A DNA stretch of 8,055 nt from Flavobacteriaceae bacterium (GCA_002401385.1 NVSY01000009.1:65162-73216); one strand, 5' to 3'. Shown: positions 1-6,084, counted from the stretch's first letter. Translations and numbers: made by a program. The notes: a model not told the origin generated them from the letters alone.

Positions 1-1
1 A

Positions 2-1567
2 GCAAAAGCAGTAAATCGTGCCAAAACAAGCATTACAGCCTTGCTGGATGTACGCTCTAAAGTTGCACATGTATACAGAGATCAAGCGTATATTTCCATT
101 CACCCTGAACTAGTACGTATCGAAGAAAAAATTCGGGTTAAAGTGGGGGAACGGATTCCTTTAGACGGTTTATTACTTTCTAACAAAGCGCGACTGAATA
201 CTGCAGCACTTACTGGAGAAAGTAAACCCAGTACTGTATTAAAAAATAAAAAAGTGTTTGCGGGAGCTATAAATTTGGAAAGTGTTATTGAAATTGAGGT
301 GAGCGCTCTGTTTAAAAACAGTGCCGTTTCCCGAATATTAGAACTCGTAAAAAATGCGACACAGAAAAAGGCAAAAACAGAATTACTCATTCGGAAATTA
401 GCGAAAGTCTATACTCCTATTGTAGTGTATTTAGCCATTGCTGTTACCATACTTCCCTATTTTTTTGTAAGTGATTATCAGTTTTCAGACTGGCTGTACA
501 AAGCATTGATATTATTAGTGATTTCTTGTCCTTGTGCCTTAGTAATTTCTATCCCTTTAGGGTATTTTGGAGGCTTGGGAGCTGCTTCTAAGCATGGAAT
601 ATTATTTAAAGGTGCCATGTATATGGATCTGATAACAAAAGTCAATACTGTAATTATGGACAAAACGGGTACAGTGACACAAGGAGTATTTGCAATTAAA
701 GATATTGTTCTCAGTAGTCCTATTTCTGAAAAAGCATTGATGCGTATAGTAATCTCTTTAGAAAAAAATTCTACCCATCCCATTGCCAAAGCATTGCTAG
801 CATATAAATTAGATGAAACATTATATCCAGCTACAGAAGTTAGAGAATTTGGAGGCAAGGGGCTTTCTGGGAAGATCAATGGTAGCATTGTGCTGGCTGG
901 AAATATAAAATTGCTTGATCAATTCAATATCAAAACTCCCAGAATCATTGATACTATAGTGGATACCTGTGTTCTTATTGCTATTGATAGTACCTATGTA
1001 GGATATATAGTAATTGCTGATGCCATAAAGGAAGATGCCATGGATACCATCAAAGGAATAAAAGACTTGGGAATAAAAGAGTTGATAATGCTTTCTGGAG
1101 ACAAAGATTCCATCACTCAAAAAGTGGCAAAGTCACTGGGAATCTCACATGCAAAAGGAGGGTTATTGCCTGAAGATAAATTGCGGAAAGTACAAGAAAT
1201 TCAAAAAGACACATCAAAAGTAGTTGCATTTATAGGTGATGGTATCAATGATGCTCCAGTGTTGGCAGCCAGTAATATAGGAATTGCAATGGGAGCTATG
1301 GGGAGTGATGTGGCTATAGAAACTGCTGATGTAATTTTCCAAACCGATGAACCTTCCAAGTTTATTACCGCGACTCGAATTAGTAAATCCACTCAAAAAG
1401 TGATTTGGCAAAACATCTACCTTGCATTTGGGGTAAAAATCTTGGTGATTACTTTAGGAGCCTTAGGATTGGCAAATATGTGGGCAGCCGTTTTTGCGGA
1501 TGTAGGAGTGGCGCTGCTCGCCATCTTAAATGCTGTAAGATTGCAGCAAATGACTTGGGATTCGTAA
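2..1567 (+). CDS. Heavy-metal P1B-type ATPase (Zn2+/Cd2+/Pb2+ class), 5'-partial
   Basis: An inner-membrane pump that exports soft divalent metals using ATP. The frame is open from base 2, so the gene starts before the window; 521 residues are visible. A TTG at 41 lies inside conserved sequence just ahead of the actuator domain and is not the start. Seen in order: actuator TGES (nt 212-223), a membrane helix pair with CPC (nt 527-535), the phosphorylation site DKTGT (Asp at nt 659-661), the nucleotide-binding His-Pro pair (nt 776-781), GDGINDAP (nt 1235-1258), and two last helices carrying Lys (nt 1436-1438) and DVG (nt 1499-1507). CPC together with that Lys and Asp is the pattern of the ZntA/CadA subgroup (family knowledge), which argues against a Cu+ pump. 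The metal-binding N-terminus and first four helices lie outside the window. Which metal it exports cannot be decided from the sequence. Confidence 0.95.
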   Translation, partial: AKAVNRAKTSITALLDVRSKVAHVYRDQAYISIHPELVRIEEKIRVKVGERIPLDGLLLSNKARLNTAALTGESKPSTVLKNKKVFAGAINLESVIEIEVSALFKNSAVSRILELVKNATQKKAKTELLIRKLAKVYTPIVVYLAIAVTILPYFFVSDYQFSDWLYKALILLVISCPCALVISIPLGYFGGLGAASKHGILFKGAMYMDLITKVNTVIMDKTGTVTQGVFAIKDIVLSSPISEKALMRIVISLEKNSTHPIAKALLAYKLDETLYPATEVREFGGKGLSGKINGSIVLAGNIKLLDQFNIKTPRIIDTIVDTCVLIAIDSTYVGYIVIADAIKEDAMDTIKGIKDLGIKELIMLSGDKDSITQKVAKSLGISHAKGGLLPEDKLRKVQEIQKDTSKVVAFIGDGINDAPVLAASNIGIAMGAMGSDVAIETADVIFQTDEPSKFITATRISKSTQKVIWQNIYLAFGVKILVITLGALGLANMWAAVFADVGVALLAILNAVRLQQMTWDS

Positions 1568-1610
1568 AAAAAACAGCAACAGGTGTTGTTAATTTTTGGC
1601 ACCTGTTTTA
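1566..1610. terminator. Bidirectional terminator between convergent genes
   Basis: An 8-bp stem (1578-1585 AACAGGTG with 1600-1607 CACCTGTT) closes a 14-nt loop. On the minus strand it is followed by eight Ts (plus-strand A run 1566-1573), giving a good intrinsic terminator for the VOC gene. On the plus strand the tail is only TTTT with a break, so it is weaker for the ATPase. The VOC stop codon (1589-1591) lies in the loop and the ATPase stop lies in the minus-strand T tract, so both genes end inside the terminator. Confidence 0.7.
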
Positions 1611-2035
1611 CCTGTATCAAAACTCACCATCCATTGAATACCAAACTGATCGGTTAACATGCCAAAATAGGAACCCCAAAACGTTTGATTCATAGGCAAG
1701 ACTTCCTTACCGTTTGTGGCCAATATATTGAACAATCTATCTGCCTCCTCAATAGAATCAGTATGTATAGATACAGAAAAGTTACTGCCTATAATCACTG
1801 CTTTCCCCCATGCTCCTACTGCATCACTTCCCATAAGAACGGTGTTACCTATAGGTAGAGAAACATGCATAATTTTATCATGATCTTCTTCCTCTACTTG
1901 ACAATCTGGATCGTCGGCAGGCATTTCTTTAAATCTTCCAATGTGTGTGAATTCACCTCCAAAAGTTTTTTTATAAAAAAGGAATGCTTCTTCACAATTT
2001 CCTTTAAAAGTTAGATATGTATTTATCGTTGTCAT
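1589..2035 (-). CDS. PhnB-like VOC-family protein
   Basis: A 148-residue soluble protein of the vicinal oxygen chelate (glyoxalase/bleomycin-resistance) fold, PhnB-like subgroup. What shows this: the N-terminal stretch YLTFKGNCEEAFLFYKKTFGG (residues 7-27), the middle strand NTVLMGSD (64-71), and the C-terminal signature WGSYFGMLTDQFGIQW (120-135), where PhnB-like proteins carry a conserved Gly-x-x-x-Asp-x-Phe-Gly-x-x-Trp. The length matches the family norm of about 140-150. The start at 2035 fits because MTTINTYLTF is the usual N-terminus and no in-frame upstream alternative is needed. Substrate and reaction are unknown for most family members; some are metal-dependent and others lack activity. 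It is a single-gene unit convergent with the ATPase. A TAATCTTG sequence lies upstream of the start but has no matching TTG, so I assign no promoter. Confidence 0.9.
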   Translation of the reverse strand: MTTINTYLTFKGNCEEAFLFYKKTFGGEFTHIGRFKEMPADDPDCQVEEEDHDKIMHVSLPIGNTVLMGSDAVGAWGKAVIIGSNFSVSIHTDSIEEADRLFNILATNGKEVLPMNQTFWGSYFGMLTDQFGIQWMVSFDTGKTGAKN

Positions 2036-2123
2036 AGCGAAAGTTTAATTATTTAACCAAGATTACTCTTGTATGAATATTTCTATTTATTTGTTGAATC
2101 ATCTGAATTCCGATAACTCCGTG

Positions 2124-2150
2124 AAGGCATTTTAATTGCCTTTTATTTTT
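2124..2150 (+). terminator. Possible orphan plus-strand terminator
   Basis: A 6-bp stem (AAGGCA 2124-2129 with TGCCTT 2137-2142) and a 7-nt loop are followed by a T-rich tail (2143-2150). No plus-strand gene ends nearby, so if it is real it belongs to an unseen or lost transcript. The stem is short, so it could be chance. Confidence 0.3.
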
Positions 2151-2233
2151 TCAAATTCTTCAATTGAAATGCCTAATTTCATATTTATATTAAAAGTGAT
2201 TAAAAATAATGACTCTTGTTCCTTAAACAGCTC
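2132..2233 (-). pseudogene. Short coding-like relic, function unknown
   Basis: A 33-codon open stretch on the minus strand runs from just after a TAA (2234-2236) to a TAA at 2132-2134. It reads as plausible protein (for example MKLGISIEEFEKIKGN at its end), with an internal ATG 16 codons before the stop. The amphipathic, Lys/Glu-rich end resembles the C-terminus of a soluble protein. It lies downstream of the truncated 4Fe-4S gene in the same direction but in a different reading frame. I do not recognise the family. It could equally be a tiny gene or chance in AT-rich DNA. Confidence 0.25.
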
Positions 2234-2261
2234 TTAGGCTACATTAGTAGTGAATTACTTA

Positions 2262-2642
2262 TTAGTTTCGTTTCAGTTTAAATTTCATCATATCGGAAAT
2301 CACATCTAATAAAGTGCCTGTAGGACAGAGCAATCTACACCAAATCATTGGATAAATCAAGGTTAGCCCTACCCTACATAAAGCTATTGGAAACCAAATC
2401 CCCAGTGATGCCCAACCAAACAAATCTGGAAACAATTCAAAATTACTCCACTTTCTTAGCCCTAAAAGTACACCTGTTATCAAGACGATGGCAATTTTCA
2501 TTCTAATTTTATGGATCCATGCATTTGGTATAAAAAATTTCTGACGGGCATATTTCGGACCTACTTTCATTATTAATCGTTGAACATTACCGAAAGGAGA
2601 CCTATTTGCAATATGTATATCAACCAATCTGAGATGAAACAT
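2262..2642 (-). pseudogene. Truncated NosR/NapH-like 4Fe-4S membrane protein
   Basis: A 126-codon open frame resembling the membrane core of NosR/NapH/CcoG-type iron-sulfur proteins, which pass electrons across the inner membrane. Visible: SPFGNVQRL at 15-23, where the family has a Cys-Pro-Phe-Gly motif (the Cys is Ser here); a hydrophobic helix at about 48-61; FGWASLGIWFPIAL (75-88); a second helix to about 101; and the hallmark WCRLLCPTG (101-109) with Cys102 and Cys106. Full-length relatives have two Cys-x3-Cys-Pro membrane motifs and then ferredoxin-type clusters. Here the first motif is broken, the N-terminal helices are absent and the frame stops 17 residues after CPTG with no ferredoxin cysteines. 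I infer a decayed remnant. A short divergent protein using only the remaining motif is possible but less likely. ATG 2642 is the first Met after an in-frame stop; the frame is open for about nine more codons upstream. Confidence 0.6.
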
Positions 2643-2704
2643 CCTTCGAGTACCTAAAAAACAAACAATTCCTTATTATGAAACGAACATGAATTTTTTT
2701 AATC

Positions 2705-2725
2705 AAAAAATACCCCGAAGGGTAT
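2705..2725 (-). terminator. Minus-strand terminator with UUCG tetraloop
   Basis: Read on the minus strand, ATACCC-TTCG-GGGTAT is followed by a T run. It is a 6-bp stem capped by the extra-stable C(UUCG)G tetraloop and then U's, a textbook intrinsic terminator. It sits within a larger imperfect inverted repeat: CATGAATT (from 2688) pairs with AATTCATG (to 2743), and TTTTAATC pairs with GATTAAAA, leaving AAAAA (2705-2709) unpaired. No intact minus-strand gene lies just before it. The palindrome ATACCC-N4-GGGTAT also loosely resembles operators of CsoR-family metal or persulfide sensors, but the T run favours a terminator. Confidence 0.65.
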
Positions 2726-2743
2726 GATTAAAATAAATTCATG

Positions 2744-2771
2744 TGAGAACGAGTGCTTACATGGGTTCTCA
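2744..2771. repeat. Inverted repeat TGAGAAC-N14-GTTCTCA
   Basis: Two perfect 7-nt arms (2744-2750 and 2765-2771) abut the outer end of the larger inverted repeat at 2687-2744. Together they make two consecutive stem-loops on one strand. Read on the minus strand, this hairpin would come first and the UUCG terminator second. It may be the body of a small RNA or a protein-binding dyad; the sequence does not decide. Confidence 0.45.
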
Positions 2772-2881
2772 AATTTTGAAATATTTTCAGTCAATTACAA
2801 AATTTTAAACATATGAAAAATTTATATTTCTCATAATTACATGGAGCTTTGATTATTTTTGTTAATGTTAGTCTCTCGAAT

Positions 2882-2959
2882 TTAAGATATATAAATCGAG
2901 GGATTTTCTCTATAAAGCAGCTTTTCTTTTTCAGAAACTAATTTAGCAATCTCGATTAT
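2882..2959 (-). pseudogene. 25-codon coding-like fragment, unknown
   Basis: Between an in-frame TAA (2960-2962) and a TAA (2882-2884) the minus strand reads as a plausible protein tail, IIEIAKLVSEKEKLLYRENP followed by SIYIS. The mix of charged and aliphatic residues looks like helical coding sequence, unlike the low-complexity Lys/Asn/Ile runs expected by chance. It lies just past the minus-strand terminator at 2961-2993, so it is probably not part of the transcript ending there. I do not recognise the family; I treat it as a possible relic. Confidence 0.2.
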
Positions 2960-2960
2960 T

Positions 2961-2993
2961 TAAAAAAAGGGATTTCACAAAATGAAATCCCTT
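2961..2993 (-). terminator. Strong minus-strand terminator with no gene before it
   Basis: An 11-bp perfect stem (2967-2977 with 2983-2993, sequence AAGGGATTTCA on the plus strand) has a 5-nt loop. On the minus strand it is followed at once by a run of Ts (plus-strand A run 2962-2968). On the plus strand the tail is ACGTACTTG, not a T tract, so it works only for minus-strand transcription. The nearest upstream minus-strand gene start lies beyond the divergent plus gene at 3243-4043, so the transcript it ends is not visible. Confidence 0.7.
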
Positions 2994-3242
2994 ACGTACT
3001 TGTTTCGCATAAAAAAAGGACTTTTTATACGTTTTATAATTGGTTAAATAATTACACTGTAAATTTAAGGCTTTTTTAAGAAGTATGAACAGGGGAAAAA
3101 CCCCCATTTGAACGGTATTTATAAATTACAAGTACTTAATTATAAGTATAGATTATAATCTGTTAGAAATTGATACAAATAGACCCTACTCTTTTCACAG
3201 ATATTTAACGGTTGTTTTAACATAAATTCTTAAATTTACAAC

Positions 3243-4043
3243 ATGGTAAAAAAAATATTTATATGTTTCTTTTTTCTTGTAAGTTGTCATGCTTTTGCAC
3301 AAGAAACCTCAGAAAAAAAGAAAACTGTTTCACTTAAAGGTCAAATCATTAATTTTAAGACAAAAGCGGGTTTGAAAGGGGCGCATTTGTTCAATTTAAA
3401 CACTGTAAAAGGGGCTGTGGCCAGTAAAAAAGGTTTTTTTAACTTTCCTGCCAAGGTAAACGATACTTTGTACATTTCATATCTCGGATTTCAATCTATC
3501 AAACTTAAGGTTACTAACGATTTACTGAAAGGAAACGAACTTGTAATTGCCTTGCATGAAAAACGTGTTGAAATGAAAGAGGTGGTTGTAAATTCTCATA
3601 AGTTAGTAGGTGTTCTAGAGATAGATACTAAAAATATTCCCGTTGATAAATTTGCGAGAATTCATATAGATGGTTTGGCTCAAACCTATGAAGTGGGAGC
3701 TCCTACTCCATACAAATCAGCAATTACATCGCTATTCAACCCAGTAGATTTAGTCTATAATATGTTCGGAAAAAACCCGAAACGCCTTAAAAAGTTGAAG
3801 AAATTACGTGACGAAGATGATTTACGTACTATGATGGAGGGTAAATTTAATCGTGAATTGATGATGGAGTATTTAAATATGAATGCTCAAGAATTGAACG
3901 AATTATTAAACGAATGTAACTATTCCGATTATTTTATAAGATCTGCAAGTGACTTACAATTAACAGAGGCCATTTTACTTTGTTATGAAAATCACAAGGC
4001 AATTAAAAAAGGAAGCACCATAAAAGAACGTAAAAAAGAATAA
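3243..4043 (+). CDS. Secreted protein with carboxypeptidase-regulatory-like domain
   Basis: A 266-residue exported protein, probably periplasmic or membrane-attached; specific role unknown. Residues 1-19 form a signal peptide: Lys3-Lys4, a hydrophobic core to Val13, then SCHAFA before Gln20. AFA/QE is a usual signal peptidase I site in flavobacteria, but LVSC (12-15) also fits a lipobox, so a lipoprotein is possible. Residues about 30-116 match the CarboxypepD_reg-like beta-sandwich (LKGQIIN, then GFFNFPAKVNDTLYISYLGF), the domain that also begins many SusC-type receptors. No TonB-dependent barrel follows. Residues about 125-266 are charged and largely helical with a Lys-rich stretch (177-188), not a domain I recognise; the C-terminus is very basic. 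Start ATG 3243 gives the complete signal peptide. It is a single-gene unit; upstream TAAATTTA (3231-3238) is a weak -7-like sequence only 4 nt from the start, so I do not assign it. Confidence 0.85.
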   Translation: MVKKIFICFFFLVSCHAFAQETSEKKKTVSLKGQIINFKTKAGLKGAHLFNLNTVKGAVASKKGFFNFPAKVNDTLYISYLGFQSIKLKVTNDLLKGNELVIALHEKRVEMKEVVVNSHKLVGVLEIDTKNIPVDKFARIHIDGLAQTYEVGAPTPYKSAITSLFNPVDLVYNMFGKNPKRLKKLKKLRDEDDLRTMMEGKFNRELMMEYLNMNAQELNELLNECNYSDYFIRSASDLQLTEAILLCYENHKAIKKGSTIKERKKE

Positions 4044-4067
4044 GGAATTTCAATTTAATAAAATATA

Positions 4068-4106
4068 AAAGGTAGTGATTGTAACAATCACTACCTTTCT
4101 TTTTTC
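4068..4106. terminator. Strong terminator shared by convergent genes
   Basis: A 14-bp perfect stem (4068-4081 with 4085-4098, sequence AAAGGTAGTGATTG) with a TAA triloop is followed by CTTTTTTC on the plus strand, ending the 3243-4043 gene. On the minus strand the stem is followed by TTATATTTTATT, a weaker tail, and it begins 7 nt past the stop codon of the lipoprotein gene. It probably works in both directions, better on plus. Confidence 0.85.
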
Positions 4107-4555
4107 TATTCACTATGGTCAATTACAATTTTCCATTTACCTGCTATTCTTTTAAATACAAGGGTAAAAATACCGTTGGCCTCACCGACAGGTCGTTCTA
4201 AATGATATTTTCCAATGACACTATACACTTCTGGAGCCAAAAAATCCACATGAATTAAATCAAATGTTAGCGTACCAGTATGGTCGCTTGAGGGATACCC
4301 TTTTTTATAATTATCCAACGTTTGCTGCCATCCATAAGTTACTCCCCTGCTTCCAATAAACTTTAGATCTGGTGACTTCCAATAGGCGTTCATATAGGCC
4401 TCTAAATCCCCATTTGACCAATCCAACGCAGATTGATTTAATACTTCTGTGATTTCTTTGATATCGTTTACAGATGATTTTTCTATCTTTCTGCTAGGCA
4501 TTGTACAACTCGTAAATACGATACATACAAGAAGAATGAATTTGGTTATTTTCAT
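4106..4555 (-). CDS. DUF4440/SnoaL-like (NTF2-fold) lipoprotein
   Basis: A 149-residue lipoprotein. Residues 1-17 are a type II signal peptide: Lys2 and Lys5, a hydrophobic core, then FTSC with the lipidated Cys17. The mature part (about 30-149) has the NTF2-like cone fold of the DUF4440/SnoaL-like group: the helix DIKEITEVLNQSALDWSNGD (31-50), YMNAYWKSPDLKFIG (54-68), GWQQTLDNYKKGYP (75-88), then beta strands ending GIFTLVFKRIAGKWKIVIDH (128-147). This GxxTLVFxRxxGxWKIVxDH-type ending is typical of the family. Members include enzymes and ligand-binding proteins, so no reaction can be assigned. It starts 3 nt after the stop of the tandem-GNAT gene, so the two are almost surely cotranscribed; they need not be functionally linked. 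The residues after Cys17 (TMPSRK) carry no acidic surface-export signal, suggesting a periplasm-facing anchor. Confidence 0.9.
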   Translation of the reverse strand: MKITKFILLVCIVFTSCTMPSRKIEKSSVNDIKEITEVLNQSALDWSNGDLEAYMNAYWKSPDLKFIGSRGVTYGWQQTLDNYKKGYPSSDHTGTLTFDLIHVDFLAPEVYSVIGKYHLERPVGEANGIFTLVFKRIAGKWKIVIDHSE

Positions 4556-4558
4556 AGA

Positions 4559-5488
4559 TTATTTGATTTTTTTAAACATGATATAATGAGATCCAATGTA
4601 CTTGATTTCAAAAGGATTTCCTATAATTTTAAAGCCCTGTTTTTTATAAAATGCTACGGCTATTTCTCTCGCTTTACACCATAATGTGGTAACTCCACGA
4701 TTTTTGAGCATATCTATCGCAGTAATTAGCATTAATTTACCAATCCCTTTTCCCTGAAAATCCTCGGAGGTTGCCATTCCTCGCAATTGGTATTGATTTC
4801 CTTGGACTAGAGGAGATATTGATTTCATAAAAGAACAAACACCTACAAGTTCTCCAACAGAATATGCACCTAAATGGATTGTTGTCGGAGTATTGTCACC
4901 TTCAAAACTTATTGGAAGCGGTATATTGTTTCGTAAAATAGATGCTCTTAAAGGAAATGTTTCTTCTGCACCTATTTCTTTCACCATAATTTTATCTATG
5001 GTATAAAAAACAGCTTCTCTTCCATCGTACATGATGTTTTTATTAAACGCCAATCCACATTTTTCCAATACACGGATAGAGGCTAGGTTTTCAATATATG
5101 TATTGGCTACAATTTGGGATAACTCTAAGGTTTCAAATCCATAATTGATACACAGACGTGCCGCCATTGTAGCATAGCCTTTTCCCCAATAGGAAGTATA
5201 AAATCGAAATCCGATATCCACTAATCCAGATTCTTGAGATTTTCTCAGTCCACACCAACCAATAAATTCGTCATTTTTTTGTAAACAAACTGCCCATCTT
5301 CCATATCCATCTCTTTTGTAATTAGAATAATCCGAAAGGAATAATTTTGCAGCATCCAAATCAAAAAACGGAAAATCTCCCGTAAACTTTAAAACTTTTG
5401 GATCATTATTCAATTCAAAAAAATATTTTCCATCTGAAATTGATAATTTCCTTAAGTAAATGGCGTCGTTTTGTACAATTTTTTCCAT
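4559..5488 (-). CDS. Tandem GNAT acetyltransferase (RimJ/RimL-like plus second GNAT)
   Basis: A 309-residue cytoplasmic protein with two acetyl-CoA-dependent N-acetyltransferase domains. Domain 1 (about 1-166) is RimJ/RimL-like: ATG-MEKIVQNDAIYLRKL, FTGDFPF (35-41), the acetyl-CoA loop YWGKGYAT (100-107), and NLASIRVLEKCGL (134-146). Domain 2 (about 168-309) carries QGKGIG (245-250), matching the Q/R-x-x-G-x-G/A pyrophosphate loop, and a typical ending AFYKKQGFKI (279-288). Each domain is close to a full single GNAT in length, so this looks like a fusion. The frame can be extended 38 codons upstream to 5602, but that would overlap the divergent GNAT gene and adds a Cys/Phe-rich segment unlike the family. 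I therefore start at 5488, where a standard N-terminus begins. It is first gene of an operon with the lipoprotein gene. Substrates are unknown; RimJ/RimL relatives acetylate protein N-termini, antibiotics or small amines. Confidence 0.85.
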   Translation of the reverse strand: MEKIVQNDAIYLRKLSISDGKYFFELNNDPKVLKFTGDFPFFDLDAAKLFLSDYSNYKRDGYGRWAVCLQKNDEFIGWCGLRKSQESGLVDIGFRFYTSYWGKGYATMAARLCINYGFETLELSQIVANTYIENLASIRVLEKCGLAFNKNIMYDGREAVFYTIDKIMVKEIGAEETFPLRASILRNNIPLPISFEGDNTPTTIHLGAYSVGELVGVCSFMKSISPLVQGNQYQLRGMATSEDFQGKGIGKLMLITAIDMLKNRGVTTLWCKAREIAVAFYKKQGFKIIGNPFEIKYIGSHYIMFKKIK

Positions 5489-5519
5489 ATTGCTGTTTTT
5501 TTGTCTAAAATAATAAAAA

Positions 5520-5945
5520 ATGCAAAATATACAGATAAAACTCATTGAAACTAAAGATATAGTATGCATTCTACCGCTGCTAATGCAATTGAATACCACC
5601 ACTCCTCAAGAAGTATTGAAATCACGTATTTATGAGATGAGCACTCAAAATTATGAATGTGTAGGGATGTATATAAATAATACATTGATTGGTATTGCCG
5701 GTTTGTGGTTTATGACGCGGCATTATTGTGGTAAAAGTATAGAACCGGATCATGTAATTATAGATGATCTTTACAGAAATCAAGGTTTGGGTAAAAAATT
5801 ATTCGAATGGATTTATTCCTATGGAAAAAGTATGGGCTGTGAAGTAAGTGAGCTAAATGCCTATATACCAAACACCAAATCACATGATTTTTATGAGCGA
5901 GAAGGTTATAAAAAATTGGGGTATCACTTTATAAAAAAAATCTAA
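5520..5945 (+). CDS. GNAT-family N-acetyltransferase, single domain
   Basis: A 141-residue cytoplasmic acetyltransferase of the GNAT fold that transfers acetyl from acetyl-CoA to an amine; substrate unknown. Visible: N-terminal strand IQIKLIETKD (4-13), central strand TLIGIAGLWF (55-64), DHVIIDDLYRNQGLGKKLF (77-95) with the acetyl-CoA loop R86-N-Q-G89-L-G91, and a typical ending HDFYEREGYKKLGYHFIKK (122-140), in which FYEREGY is the common GNAT motif before the last strands. Length is normal for a one-domain GNAT. The start at 5520 fits the first strand. It is divergent from the tandem-GNAT gene with only 31 nt between the two start codons, so any two promoters there must overlap or reach into coding sequence. 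No clear terminator follows; the first tRNA promoter begins about 20 nt after the stop. Confidence 0.9.
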   Translation: MQNIQIKLIETKDIVCILPLLMQLNTTTPQEVLKSRIYEMSTQNYECVGMYINNTLIGIAGLWFMTRHYCGKSIEPDHVIIDDLYRNQGLGKKLFEWIYSYGKSMGCEVSELNAYIPNTKSHDFYEREGYKKLGYHFIKKI

Positions 5946-5965
5946 TATATTTTCTATAAAAACCC

Positions 5966-5995
5966 TTGCTAGACTGCAAAAGGATTGTATATTTG
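5966..5995 (+). promoter_or_regulatory. Promoter of tRNA-Gly copy 1
   Basis: TTG (5966-5968), a 19-nt spacer and TATATTTG (5988-5995) match the Bacteroidota housekeeping promoter (TTG at -33, TAnnTTTG at -7). It implies a 5' leader of only several nucleotides before the mature tRNA. Confidence 0.85.
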
Positions 5996-6006
5996 CCTTC
6001 GGAAAT

Positions 6007-6079
6007 GCGAAAGTAGCTCAGTTGGTAGAGCGTCAGCCTTCCAAGCTGAATGTCGCCGGTTCGAACCCGGTCTTTCGCT
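6007..6079 (+). tRNA. tRNA-Gly (anticodon UCC), copy 1
   Basis: A 73-nt cloverleaf. Acceptor arms GCGAAAG and CTTTCGC pair fully, with discriminator U. The D arm is GCTC/GAGC. The anticodon stem TCAGC/GCTGA holds loop CTTCCAA, giving UCC, which reads GGA, GGG and, by wobble, other Gly codons. The variable loop has 5 nt and the T arm GCCGG/CCGGT has TTCGAAC. The 3' CCA is not encoded. The sequence is identical to the other two copies. Confidence 0.97.
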
Positions 6080-6084
6080 CTAAG

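Larger units (their letters stand above)
2643..3242. other. 600-bp stretch with no intact gene
   Basis: No open frame of gene size is present on either strand. It holds two minus-strand terminator hairpins (2705-2725 and 2961-2993), a further inverted repeat (2744-2771), a 25-codon coding-like fragment (2882-2959, minus), and a small GGGG-AAAAA-CCCC hairpin (3092-3104). The part from about 3000 to 3242 is very AT-rich and should carry the promoter of the gene starting at 3243. Confidence 0.7.

Noticed and set aside
41..43. TTG as a start codon of the ATPase
   Set aside because: The frame is open upstream to base 2 with sequence typical of the family, and half the protein would be missing; the real start is outside the window.
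100..1620. Several minus-strand open frames opposite the ATPase
   Set aside because: They are antisense to strongly conserved P-type ATPase motifs and show no family signature.
1405..1695. 96-codon open frame on plus at the end of the ATPase
   Set aside because: It overlaps the conserved last helices of the ATPase in another frame and runs into the convergent VOC gene.
2710..2725. ATACCC-N4-GGGTAT as a CsoR-type metal or persulfide operator
   Set aside because: The minus strand gives a UUCG tetraloop and T run, a better fit to a terminator, and no regulated gene or sensor is adjacent.
2687..2771. Paired hairpins as an IS200/IS605-type element end
   Set aside because: No transposase or matching second end is present.
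3092..3105. GGGG-AAAAA-CCCC hairpin as a terminator
   Set aside because: Only a 4-bp stem and no T tract on either side.
5489..5602. 38-codon upstream extension of the tandem-GNAT gene
   Set aside because: It overlaps the divergent GNAT gene, is hydrophobic and Cys-rich, and a standard GNAT N-terminus begins at 5488.
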